Assembly (NCBI GenBank): GCA_030844895.1
Contig: JAUTDX010000415.1
Span: 62,001 to 126,000 of the forward strand
Length of the DNA: 64,000 nt
Reading direction: 5' to 3'
Source: Ambrosia x helenae
Lineage: Eukaryota; Streptophyta; Magnoliopsida; Asterales; Asteraceae
Each line of letters begins with the position of its first letter. The first letter of the stretch is position 1. The position numbers and the translations under genes were made by a program. The notes under the pieces were generated by a model. The model did not search any database and had not been told where the DNA came from. It worked only from the letters and a program-made list of their open reading frames with translations. Shown here piece by piece: positions 23,256-34,490 of this stretch.

Positions 23256-23738
23256 TTAGTGGTTAAAAGCTCCCTTTATTTCCTTATAGCCTGCACCTAT
23301 AAATGGGATAACTGAGCTCTCAAAATGAAAACTAATTCCCATATAACAATCACGAATTCGTTTAGCAGACGATATGATTCTAGGCAACCTACGACACCAT
23401 TTAACCCATGCCAATGGCTGATAATATCTAGCAATAATCATGGCTATGTGTTCTTCGCAGTTACAACCAGCTTCTTGCAAAGCACTCCAACCATTCTCAT
23501 TTTGAAGACTCCAATCTGCACCAGCAGCCATTAAAATCTCGGCTGAAACAGGATCTTTAACACGAACCGCCAAATGCAAAGGGGTTTCTCTAAACGGGAC
23601 ATCACGCCGGTCGATTACTGCTGACACCACATCAGCGTCCAGCTTGGCAGCTACTGATTTGGATTCAGTTGTAACCTCTCCGGCTTTTGCTAACCGAGGG
23701 AGGGTTGAAATGATGCTCTTGAGGGCAGTATTATTCAT
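23256..23738 (-). pseudogene. Fragment of an ANKRD13-type ankyrin-repeat (GPCR-chaperone) gene
   Basis: The frame reads through a typical N-terminal ankyrin region of the plant ANKRD13/GPCR-chaperone family: DADVVSAVIDRRDVPFRETP, LHLAVRVKD, LMAAGADWSLQNENGWSALQ, ARYYQPLAWVKWCRRLPRI and FHFESSVIPFI. It then departs from the family (GAGYKEIKGAFNH) and stops. From memory, full proteins are several times longer and begin about 20 residues further upstream, so both ends are missing. The piece is 160 codons without an intron. There is no sign of the downstream conserved domain in the flanking DNA. I infer a truncated or transposed copy; an expressed short form cannot be excluded. Confidence 0.75.
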
Positions 23739-25649
23739 TTGGCCCTTTTCTTTATTCTCTTTTTTTTTATATCGGCATAGTTCACCTGGTTAGGCCATTG
23801 GCCTTTGAACACCCTTGTCCTGGGTAACTATGTATATTTTTTTTATATAATTATCCATTTGTTCAAAAAATACAAAATATTAAAAAAATTAACTATACAA
23901 GCTAGCTCGAGATATTTCCAAGCTGCGTTCAAGTATTGCAGCTCGTTAAAGAGTTTTCAAGCAGAGCCTAGCAGACTTAATTTCAAAGCCAAACTCGAGT
24001 TAAGAACGCCTAAGCACATCACCTGATAATCTCCTTTCTCTCATATTCATGCATGATAATCTCATGGGACAGAACCAGACTATGCCCATTAATGTTTGAT
24101 GAACAAATTGTGAAAAAAACATCTATTACATAACTATTTTAATGGACAATGCTGATAATAAGTTGCCAAAAACACTAAATGCTTCCAATTAAAGCATCCG
24201 AGTAACTTCTTCCATCGAGCATGCAACTGCATCTTCAGAGCCCAATTTGTTCTGCTGGAAAAGCAAACCTAAATTCTGCTAGCAGATTGACCTTCTCACC
24301 ATGATGTTTATAGCATAACTAGCCGCTATATCCAAAAACTTTACATGACCACAACTTAAATTAAAGAATTCTTCGATTTGACCTGCGTTTTAAAAGTTGA
24401 TATGTTAGTAAAATAAAAAGGTGGCAATATCAACCTGTTTGCAATGTTTTATCTCTTAACGGGTCAAATGGGTGCATTAAAGATGAGCTAAAAAGAAATG
24501 TGTCACGTTTGGTCAAACCGACCGAAAGCGAATCAAAGTGTTTTTTTAAAGCTAAAACATCCTAAAATCATTCTATTCAAAGAAATAGACTATGACTGAA
24601 ATAAGGATTAAAAGGTGGACGCCACCATTGGGCGTCCCCCACCGGTCGGTCACACGGCCAACATGAAAGGAGGTAAGTAATGTGTCCCAAAGTAAATCCT
24701 TATTTTTTTACATTGTATGCAACATAATTTCAATTTTTGACCATTGTATGCAAGTAGTTTCTATAGCAGGTAGCTGGTGTAACATGACACTCGTTTTTTA
24801 TGACGCGATGTTTTGTCACCTCAGCCCATGTTACTTAAAACGGAAAAAGGGGTGAGTTAAATTTTTGAGTAAGGAACCCTTGAAAGATATATACTTTCGG
24901 TAATCATATTTGATACACTAACCGCTTGCAAAAAAAGTACATGTTTTATATAGAAAGTGCTTTGGGTCAACCTTACACCACACCTCTTCAGCCCATACAA
25001 AAATTATCCACTTTGATAGAAACTGGTTCGACTTGTTATCCAACCCACACATTTTGCCACAGCTACTTAGTACGATGCAACAAGTATCATACAGATGTGC
25101 AACTCAACATTGAATATGTACAACATGACCCACAATCATTCATTGCAAAAACTATACAACATACTATAACCACAAGAAATAGGGCGAAATGTCATAGTAC
25201 AGCAACATACTTAGGTTGATACTTGATAGTATGTTTTGGTAGTTATACTCAATAATGTCCTGAGCTGGTAAGTGCTAACCGCAAACTATATTTTCTTGAA
25301 ATAGGCTAATTTGGTAATTCGATCACCTAATGAAGTGTGGCAATTTTTCAGATGTTTTTTTATCACTAAATCACCCTGGCTGTTTTAAAAAAAGTCAGCG
25401 TAATCACAAAAATTAGCCCGTTTTCTGATGAGGTGGCTTGCTACCACATCTTCATTAACCTGCTATATAGCCACTAATAACCAAACTAGCCCATTAAAAA
25501 AAACCACATTTACAAGGGTGAGGTGTTTCATATAATTTCCAAAACAGACTACCAACCTAAGTTCGTTGCTATTCTATATGAAATTTTGTAAAACTTAGAA
25601 CACATAGTTTTTTTTTAATACCTTAATGAGCAGTTTTTTTTATTATAAC
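23739..25649. other. Intergenic, no gene seen
   Basis: About 1.9 kb between the ankyrin fragment and the PP2A B'' stop codon. It includes scattered transposon-like words and presumably the PP2A B'' 3' UTR just above 25400. A 97-codon frame at 24926-25219 has no recognisable domain. Confidence 0.5.
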
Positions 25650-28600
25650 TCAAAAGGGGGCCTCAAAAGATTCATCCCACACATCTACGCTACCATTAGA
25701 GGCATCATCAGCGTCTTCCTCCATTGATAGCCTAATATACTCTCGATGTGCAAACCGATCCCACTCTGTTAATGTTGGATTCTCACGTTCCTGTTTCATA
25801 AAATTATTTATATGCCAACATAAATTAATTTGTAAATAGAGTATTCAACAATTGGTGATATTATATATGCACCTGACGTATGAGAAATGGATCACGCGTT
25901 TCAAAGGCCATGAATTTATTAAGGTTAAAAAGGATATTAAAAACACTGCCGGCAAGTTTGCTTCCTTTCAAATCACGCAGGGTAAAATATCCCTCATCCT
26001 GCAATTAACAAATCGTGAAAACACATATTAATATAGATTTAAAAAAAAAAAGAAAAAAAGAGATTACTAATATATACCATAGTTAAAATATTTATTACCT
26101 TTGGGCCAATCATGTCAACGATCTGACACAATATGTCCTCAAAAAGGACGGGCTCTTGAGCCATGCATTCCATCCGATGCAATTGTTCTTCGTAAAAGAA
26201 TTGCATCTCATTTCTTGTAATCACTCCATTTCCATCCAAATCTACGCATTTGAACCTAATAAAACATTACAAAAAAATAAATAAAGGGCAAAAATAAAGA
26301 CTGATTAGAATTTCAAGAAAAAAGACAAAACATTTAAGACAATTTTGAAATTAAGTCGAAGCGAAAATGAGAAGTCAAAACAATTCTATTGAACCGTGTG
26401 TAAAGTCAAACATACCAGTATTCTAAACTAGGCTCTGATGATTTGTCCTCTTCAGACAAAATAAAATAAACAAAATCTTCATATCCCATTTTCCCATCAA
26501 CGTTACTGGTGAATTTTCTTGGTACCTAACCCCAAGAAAAAAAAAACCGTTAGCATTGAACAAGCAGAAAACACATTTTTTTTAGAAAAAAAGTTGGTGA
26601 TATTACAAACCTGGGAAAATATTCGGTCAACAATTCTGTATGTGAGTGCATGGTTACCATATCGTATAAGATTCTCTTTATCAATCAAGAAATCATGATC
26701 TGTGTCAAGCTCCCAAAACTTGCAGTAGATAACATAAAAATGCTCATACGAGAAATATCTGCGACGAAAAAATATATGGTTTAAAACCAAGTGTATATCA
26801 ATTAATATATATTATTGTGCCCTCCCAAATGGCCACATTGTACAAAATATTACCTCAAAACTTTGTTTATGTCCTCTTCTTCATCTGCATGTTGCATTGC
26901 GGCAATCAAATTTCCACGTTTTAGCTCCCTTAGGGTAAGACGAGCATCACCCGTTCTATTCATGTAGTAAAATATTCTGTATATTACCGTTTCAGCTGAC
27001 CACAAAAAAGAATGTAAAACTTAAATCACGGAACTACAATGTTTAGAGAAAATATAAACACAAGCAAAAAACTATAAATCAACATCTATGTTAAAATATC
27101 TAAAAGAATGACATCATGATTATACTTATACAAGGCAAGTTCAAGAAGACAATACATTAGTAATGTCGGAAATAACTATACAAAGAAAGTGACTTACATG
27201 TTCACAATGTTGCAGAAGTCTCTAGGCGCTAGGCGGGCGGTGAGATCCAACCTAGGGGCTAGTCGGGACTAGGTGAAATTAGGCGTTTTGGTATTTTTAT
27301 ACGTATTATATATATATATACACACAAATTTAGGTGTTTTTTTTGAAAATATGTTAAGATATATACACATAATACTTAGAAATACTTAGATATATACACA
27401 TAATACTAAAAAATACTTAGAAATAAAAAAAAAAAAAAATCACCGCCTAATGGCCAAAACGCCTAGATCTTCCACTAGGGCCTAATTCTGATTTTGTTCA
27501 CCGCCTAGCGCCTAGGCGGCTGCCTAGGCCGATTTTTGCAACATTGCATGTTCAAACACAATCACACCCAAACTAAAGAAAACAAATATACAAACATAAC
27601 TCGGAATTATACCATATCTTTTTGCACATAAAATTAATTTGATAATAGACAAATAAATCAAATATACCATATCTCTCCTGAAATTCAGGTGTGCCCTGTA
27701 AGAACTCCAAACCTGGATGAGTTGCCAATAGCTCTCGGAGTATGGGTTTAAAATCCTCCTGTTACACAGAATAAGTAGCAAATTATCATATTTGATGGTA
27801 GACCTTGTATATGACTGTCGTGGTCAAAACAGGACGGTATTATGATAAATAAGTTTAATCAACAGGCAATCTTTTTATTTCAAAATGGAAAAAAAAAACA
27901 TGTTTAAATCAGATTTTTATCATAGTAGTCAAAGGCGCGCCTCACCTTGGCGCAGTGAACCGGTCTAAAACCGCTCTGAGCCAGTCTGTAACCACTCTGA
28001 ACCAGTCTAAAACCGCCTAAGTGGTCTGAACCAGTCTAAAATAGCCTAAACAAGACTTAAAACACCTAAACATGGCCTGGAATACACGTGTGTGTTGCTT
28101 GCCTAAGGCCCTCGTTTATTAAGTGCCTTGCACCTAGGTGAGATGTTGCGCCTTGAGCCCTTGACTACCTAGTACTTAGGATTTGATAATGTAGAAGTAC
28201 CTGAGTTAAATATCTCAAATTTGGCTGCTTCAGTATTGTATATATCTGGGTAGCAACATCTTTAACCAACATGTTACCATTAATCCAGTAATCAACAAAT
28301 GCATCCCTATAAACAAAAAGTAGCAAATATTTAAAGAAATAAGTTTCTCTGAAAAACATAAGACTGTACAAAAAAATACCTGGTCACAACGCCACTGCCT
28401 GCAACGTCGATCTTATTAAAAAGAACAGCCGAAAGGAAAGATGGCAGTTTGCAAATTTCCTTGGTAAGCAGCTTGAATTCTACAAATTAAAATAAAAAGA
28501 AAAACATGGTCAAACAGCAAAAATTGACCATGCATAATCTAGCAAATACGAAAAATGCATATCTCACCATGCAATTGTAGTCCGTCAGGATGACCATAGA

Positions 28601-30425
28601 AAAACTGATTACATCTAAACAAACATCGTTCTTTCAATTCATTAGGGGGTGGACGACCATCTTTAAAGTAAAACTGCAACAATTACACATGATCCAGTTA
28701 AACTCAGTAAGTTAAAAAAGATTAAAAGTTAATAACTCAATTCGTAGGATAAAGAAACAAAATCATTAACTTGACCTGAGGTATCAACTCTTTAACGGGC
28801 TCGCTTAGTACTCTTAATGGAGAACCTAACACAGATGGGCCCACCCTCGGTTTTGTGATTCGAGGAGAACCCGAAGATGAACTTCTTGGTGAAAGTGGAG
28901 GTACTGAATTTCCAGAAGAAGCTTTTGGGCTGGAAACTGATCCAGTTATATTTAATGAAACCCCCGCTTTAGCCTTGTTAAATAAAGATTTCACCTATAT
29001 ACAGACATAAAATACCGTAAACGATTTGATCTTGCTATTAATATTGGCACTTTATAATGAACACAAGTGAATAACCCAAAATTACCATTAAATCCCCTTG
29101 AAACAATTAAAAAAACAAAGAACCATTTTTCTTGAAATGGTGTGTGCGTAATTGATAAAGTCGTAAGGTAACAATCCCAAATCTACTTAGCCAAAGTAAA
29201 CATTGGACAACGAAAACCAAAACGAATTAGAATCTAAACAAAAAGGCCTCACTAACTGTGATTTCAATCATACCGACGCCATGCAATACGTACATACCAA
29301 AGCAGTAAATTCAACAATCAAAGCATCGTACCTTTTGAATTGTGATTTCAATCATACGTATTGCGTTAGTTACATTCCTAAGCAACAAAGTACAAAGAAA
29401 AAAAGATTGTAACCTTAGTGTATATATCATTATATCCTAATATTAATTATGTCTAATATTGCTAGAACAACATCTCATACGATACAGCCAGACCATGTCC
29501 AGTTCATGTGACAATAATTTAAGATAGGACCCACAAAACGTACATCTTAACATGCTATGATTTCCAGGCATCTAGTAGTAAAGGTGAAATTGATTCAGTA
29601 GACCACCCGTAGTGGAGAAGTGAAAGGGCGCTAAATGCCCCAATTCGCGCCCCATTCACGAGCTACACCGCCCCAGGGGCGTTTTTGGCCTAAAATTAGT
29701 TTGGGCGCGAAATATTTCACGCGGAAACGGGCGTTAAATTACCCTACTTTTTGCTCCACCAATAAAATACATCCACTTGGATTGGGGGGCGCGAAATATG
29801 TCAGCCACTACGTGTGGTCTTACAAATCTTCCATTGTTAACACTTAAAAAGTCAGTGACTTGGCATGCAAGACCCTCATCATTCCTCCATTAATAGCAAC
29901 TAAAAAACTAAAAACAACAAAACTATGTACCAACTTATAAACTGTCACTTTCCTACCGGCTCCTCGCTTAAATCCGTATAACTTAAGTTTGTCTATTTAT
30001 AACATCCTATTGTACAATGTATTTATGTTACTAGAAAGGTCAACAAGTATTTAATCCTATATAACTCTTTTACCATATAAGGCAAAAAAAAAAAATTATT
30101 ATCTTTAATTGCACTATGTTGTTTACACAAACCATTAAAATCTTTTTCAAGCTACATATCACATAAAGTCATAAACCAACATAACATCTAATAAATGATA
30201 ATAAATAAATTATTAAAATTAATATAACAGACCATGGTTTTGGACAGTAAAAAAGATGGGTAATAATAATATTACCAAAAGAGTTGTTTCAGGAAGAGAA
30301 AGCCATTGATCAAACAACTTATGTGCAACATAAGGATTGGACTTAATAGCCAAAGAAGACACTTCATTCAGCTGTAATAATTCCGGGTCAAGAAAACCCG
30401 AATCACCATTATGATCCAAATCCAT
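25650..30425 (-). CDS. Serine/threonine protein phosphatase 2A regulatory subunit B'' (EF-hand type)
   Basis: The B'' subunit joins the PP2A scaffold and catalytic subunits and directs substrate choice, with calcium-binding EF-hands. Exons read from the minus strand: 30276-30425, 28776-28994, 28568-28673, 28380-28479, 28201-28306, 27668-27758, 26854-26995, 26611-26758, 26416-26525, 26099-26255, 25873-25998 and 25650-25790. They total 1596 nt, encoding 531 residues, the usual length for plant B''. The N-terminus is Ser/Pro-rich (about 60-110). The conserved region includes FYFKDGRPPPNELKERCLFR, LPSFLSAVLFNKID and FWELDTDHDFLIDKENL. EF-hand loops are at 323-334, ending in N rather than E, and at 396-407 (DLDGNGVITRNE, canonical). 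It ends with EWDRFAHREYIRLSMEED. The frame is intact, all borders are GT-AG, and introns hold three transposon insertions. Confidence 0.97.
27205..27546. mobile_element. hAT-type MITE in a PP2A B'' intron, CTAGGCGC family
   Basis: A 342-bp element with TIRs CAATGTTGCAGAAGTC and CAATGTTGCAAAAATC. Perfect 8-bp duplications CATGTTCA occupy 27197-27204 and 27547-27554. Subterminal CTCTAGGCGCTAGGCGG and CGCCTAGGCGGC mark it as the same family as 2820-3400. It lies in the intron 26996-27667. Confidence 0.9.
27938..28173. mobile_element. GGCGC-type TIR-element relic in a PP2A B'' intron
   Basis: The ends TAGTCAAAGGCGCGCC and, from the right, TAGTCAAGGGCTCAAGGCGC are inverted relatives. The interior repeats AACC(A/G)GTCTAAAA units. 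It lies in the intron 27759-28200. No 8-bp duplication was found. Confidence 0.45.
29601..29819. mobile_element. MITE in PP2A B'' intron 1, PIF/Harbinger-like
   Basis: A 219-bp element with TIRs GACCACCCGTAGTGG and, from the right, GACCACACGTAGTGG. The flanks are GTA on the left and TTA on the right, compatible with a decayed TTA duplication. The interior is relatively GC-rich (GGGCGCGAAATAT words) for this window. It lies in the 1.28-kb first intron. Confidence 0.65.
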
Positions 30426-32146
30426 CTTTTTCTATCAATTTCTGATCTTGATGAATAATAAGCCCACAACGACAACAAACAGAACAGACCCTTTGTTTTA
30501 TTGAATTGGGGATAATAAGAAGAATTGGGAGTTTAGAGAGAATGGATCGTTAAACTCTTGAATTGGGTTGTTCTAGAATTGTGTTTGGAAAAGAAAGAAA
30601 GATCGATGGGTGGAGTGAATCGTAGGATGAATCGAATGATGCAAGATTCTTGTGGGTGTGTGAACATTTATAAAATAATATAAAAATAAAAATAAATATA
30701 TATATCTATACTATATTAATAAGCATATAGGAAGGGCAGGAATGGTCATTTGTCACGGTACAACACTTAAAAGCTTCATGTACAATAATTCAATGCACTA
30801 AAACTCTTAAAATTGTAAGGGTGCAAGTTGGGATGCATAATTTACAAACCTATTATGCCAAAGAAAAAGGAGACGGATACAGATTAGGGTTTTCAGATTT
30901 ATCATACCTCACGTTTCATAAATCTAATCCGCCGCATTCTCTCTCTCTAGAGATTCAAGAACATCAAACCACGAATTCACCAGATCTATGATGATTCTGA
31001 CCTAAAAGACACACGGTAATATTAATCCTCATTTGCTTCTTCTGCTCCATCATCCCTCTATCTCTCTATGCGATTCAAAATCCTCATCTAGGGTTTCATT
31101 CCTCCACCAAACAGTAACTACTCTTTTTCTTTCTAACCGAAATCAAGAGGCTCAGTTCGATATTAATGTTTTAGTGGTTCAAACCTGCATCTGCATTCTG
31201 TTTTTCTTTAATCAACAGTCCACGAAAACCCTAATCTGATGAAACTTGTAAATCTGGTGGTTAGGTTAACTCTGGATAAGGGGGGTCTTAGTTACAGATT
31301 GTATGCTGAATATTGATTTGCTTCTGTTTTTGGATCTATGTTTGTTGCATCTGTTTAATACTTTCAGATCTGCGGAAATTCAAATCATAAGTCTTGATAA
31401 TATAGAAAATTTCACCATACATGTCTGATGTTAGATCCGGAAATTAACTGATTTTGATGTTTGTTTTTGGCTGAGATCTGTACAGGGAACTCATGAGCAG
31501 CATGTTCATATGTGGAGAGGTTATTAAAGAATTAGTTTTACCAGATACGTGTTATGTTTGAATACCCGAGCCAAGATGTGCATACCTGGTAGTTTGTATG
31601 TATTCGGCTTTTTTAAAATTCTTTTCTTGATTGTAATGTTTTTAATTTGTCACTTCTAATTTTTTGTATGTTTTGCAGCCTCTTGAAGAACTCTATACAC
31701 ATTCGATGCCCTAAGTGTTTTGTGCACAACATTTTCCAGTTATTAAGTTTTATTTTTACTGGAGTTGGCAGTTTTATTTAATTGCTTTATGACTTGTATT
31801 AGTTATCACTTATGAATCTTTTATCTTCCAGATGTCGGCTCTAAAATCCGCAAATGAAGAGTTGATTTCGCTAGAAGATTCAAGAGTTATATTCTTGTTT
31901 ATCAGAGAAAGACGGACTCACATCTCGCAGTGGAACCTGACTATAAGACCCACAAAAAAGGACTCGATCATAAGTTTTGACCGTTTACCCAACCCACCAC
32001 TAGAGCTATCAGTAAAACGACCTCTGTTGCCCGCACGGTAAACTTGATTCGCTTTTATTTATTTTCAGAATCTTTATCTGTTATTCTGTGAATTTTAAAT
32101 ATATTTCGTTAACTACAGGTTTGTGTGTGTGTTTTCCTTGCAGACC

Positions 32147-32237
32147 GTTTGGGGTTGGAAGATAATGGGATCAGCCTCAACTTTTATCATGACGTTTTTG
32201 TGTTGGCGTTTGGGGTTGGAAGATAATGGGATCAGCC
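32147..32237. repeat. 30-bp direct repeat, offset 61 bp
   Basis: The segment at 32147-32176, which begins GTTTGGGGTTGGAAGATAAT, recurs exactly at 32208-32237. The copies are separated by 31 bp inside the candidate Helitron, suggesting a small local duplication. Confidence 0.85.
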
Positions 32238-32825
32238 AGCAAATGGTCCGCTGAACTGCCAAATGATTTTCTAAAATCGGGCGCTACATTGGTAAGTTTC
32301 ACTCCAACTGATAGGGAAGTGAATTGTATTGGTTTGGATTCGAACCATTTCATCAAGTATAGTTTTAAAATTTGTTTGACTTGAATCCAGTCTTATACAT
32401 TTTGGTACTCTTAACTTTGTTGGTTTTAAAAAGCTGATGGTTACTTCATGAGCAACCATCCATAAGATAGACAATGCTAGAAATGTGACATCATGTCTCT
32501 GCTGCTGCTACTGCTATTTATCTTTTTGTGGAAGGTTGTATAGGAAAATATAGAACTGCCTTTAACTTTTTGGTTTTGAAACATTTTTTAATATGAGTAT
32601 ACTTGCAATTTACAAAGTCTTATATATTGTAGGCATGGGTGCTTTATAAAGATGGCAAGAGTCTTGATCTGGTTTTTTCACCTTATCTTAACTAATTGAT
32701 TTTCCAGTATAAGGAATCAAGTTTGTAATGATTTTAACTTTTACAAAGGAATTTTGATAAACAATTGATCACGGTCAACCCATCTTGACCCGACCCATTT
32801 GTGTTCACGCTAACATAGTTGTGAC

Positions 32826-33018
32826 TTGTTTGAACTGGTAGAACGTGGACATAGAATACTCGTGCATGCAACGCCTGGTGTAGTTGGATCGTTATTGTGT
32901 CAATTGGCCAATGCACTTGGAGCCTTTGTTGTTGGAACTATTTTGACCAATGAGAAGGTTGTACACGCCAAGGAAGATGGGTGCCACCATGTCACTGTAA
33001 CCAAATTAAAGTTGCCTT
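32826..33018 (+). pseudogene. Fragment of a quinone oxidoreductase (zeta-crystallin-like MDR family)
   Basis: The frame gives GHRILVHATPGVVGSLLCQ, then LANALGAFVVGT and AKEDGCHHV. This corresponds to the Rossmann-fold NAD(P)H-binding segment of plant NADPH:quinone oxidoreductases. The glycine motif is altered (TPGVVG where AGGVG is usual), and neither the GroES-like N-terminal domain nor the rest of the cofactor domain follows nearby in frame. It is one exon-sized piece within the candidate Helitron and I read it as a captured, non-functional fragment. Confidence 0.65.
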
Positions 33019-34157
33019 GATCTACTATTAAATTTTAGAATTTCTAATGTTAAAAGACTCAATGTTTAATTTTATTTGTGAAACTTTAATTTGATATTTA
33101 GTATTAGAAATTATTGACTACGTTGCGTGTATAGTTGAACCAATTGTGTTCAATTATCAGTTATATTGGTGTTTAGATCAAAGATTTTGGATTTAAGTGT
33201 TTGGTACCTCATGCGCATTGAGGCGCGAGGCGCATCAAGGCTCAAGGCTTCTTGCCTTTTTGCTCAGCGCCTAGAGGAATTCCAAGAAGCCCCCCAAAGG
33301 TGCGCTTTTTGGTGTTTACTTCAAATGCCTACAATCTGTACATACAGTTTTTACAAGTTAGACTTATAAGAGGCCTAATTTTGATCTGAAAGTTCAGGTT
33401 TCTTAATAAATTTGAATGCTTTAAGCTACAAGGTTGACTTTTGATGTTCGTTTACAACAGCGCATTGTTGGATTTGTTATTGGTCTGCCAGCAATCGTAA
33501 ATTTCTAAATATGTTCACCCATCTTGTCTTATAGTTGTGACAACGGCTTAGCATTTGTTGCTACTTTTATAACAGTATAATCTTGCTATCGCTGAATTTC
33601 AATATGCAGATTACACTTTTCCTACTTTTGATTAGGTATTTAGGTCTGCCATGCTAGGCTGCTTTCTTATCATATATTGATATACGAACAATTGGCATTT
33701 AGCTCATGAGTTAATTCTTTTTTGTAGATTATTAATGAAGCTGCCAACTTTAGACATCGAAGTCCAAAAGGAGCGAAAGTTTTGTTGTTGGCCAGTATCC
33801 AGGACCCAAATCCTGCTGAGCCAAATGTCATTTCTTTTCAATAATGGATTATAAGCTATTTTATGGGCATGATGGGCATGAGTACTCTAAGGAGGAAGAA
33901 TGGCGCATAAGATATCTCAAATCTCTCAAACTCAAATATCAAATCGCTGCTATAAAAGCCACGCCTTCTACAATAATTAATGTTCTAAATTTTGAGTTTG
34001 ATAGCCCAGGTAATTGGTTTTACGGTTTCAGTTTTGGTTACTTAGATTTGCTTTTTTTTTTTTTAATTTTGAATTATGTTTTTTATTTGTTGCTCATGAA
34101 GCAGGTTGTTTTTGCATAGCAATCTGCTATTTTGTTAACGTCTCTATAAGTCCATCC

Positions 34158-34490
34158 GAACCCATATTATCACAGCCCGTTCTGACCCAAACCCATTTTT
34201 GCCATAGCCATTTTGACCTGAACCAAAAATAACACTTTGCCATGTATATGACCCATAACAGATTATGTTCTTGCATTTGGCTCATTTATTGAACGTCGTT
34301 TTGATCAACATGCCATGCAAAGACCCAAAGGAATGGATAAGATTCTTCTAATAAAATAATACTCGAACCCGTTTTGACCCGAACCCATATTGTCATAGCC
34401 CGTTCTGACCCAAACCCATTTTTGTCAGCCATTTTGACCTGAACAAAAACTAACACTTTGCAAGGTATATGACCCATAACACATTCTGTT
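34158..34490. repeat. About 110-bp direct repeat, two copies
   Basis: Copies at about 34158-34269 and 34381-34490 share CAGCCCGTTCTGACCC or its near match, the AAACCCATTTTTG block, CATTTTGACCTGAAC and ATATGACCCATAACA, with a few indels between them. The spacer is about 110 bp. No coding content. Confidence 0.8.

Noticed and set aside
23238..23262. SINE A box (GGTAGTTTAGTGGTTAAAAGC)
   Set aside because: It fits an A box, but no B box or A-rich tail follows at the right distance.
24926..25219. 97-codon ORF
   Set aside because: No recognisable domain, no supporting signals, and surrounded by non-coding DNA.
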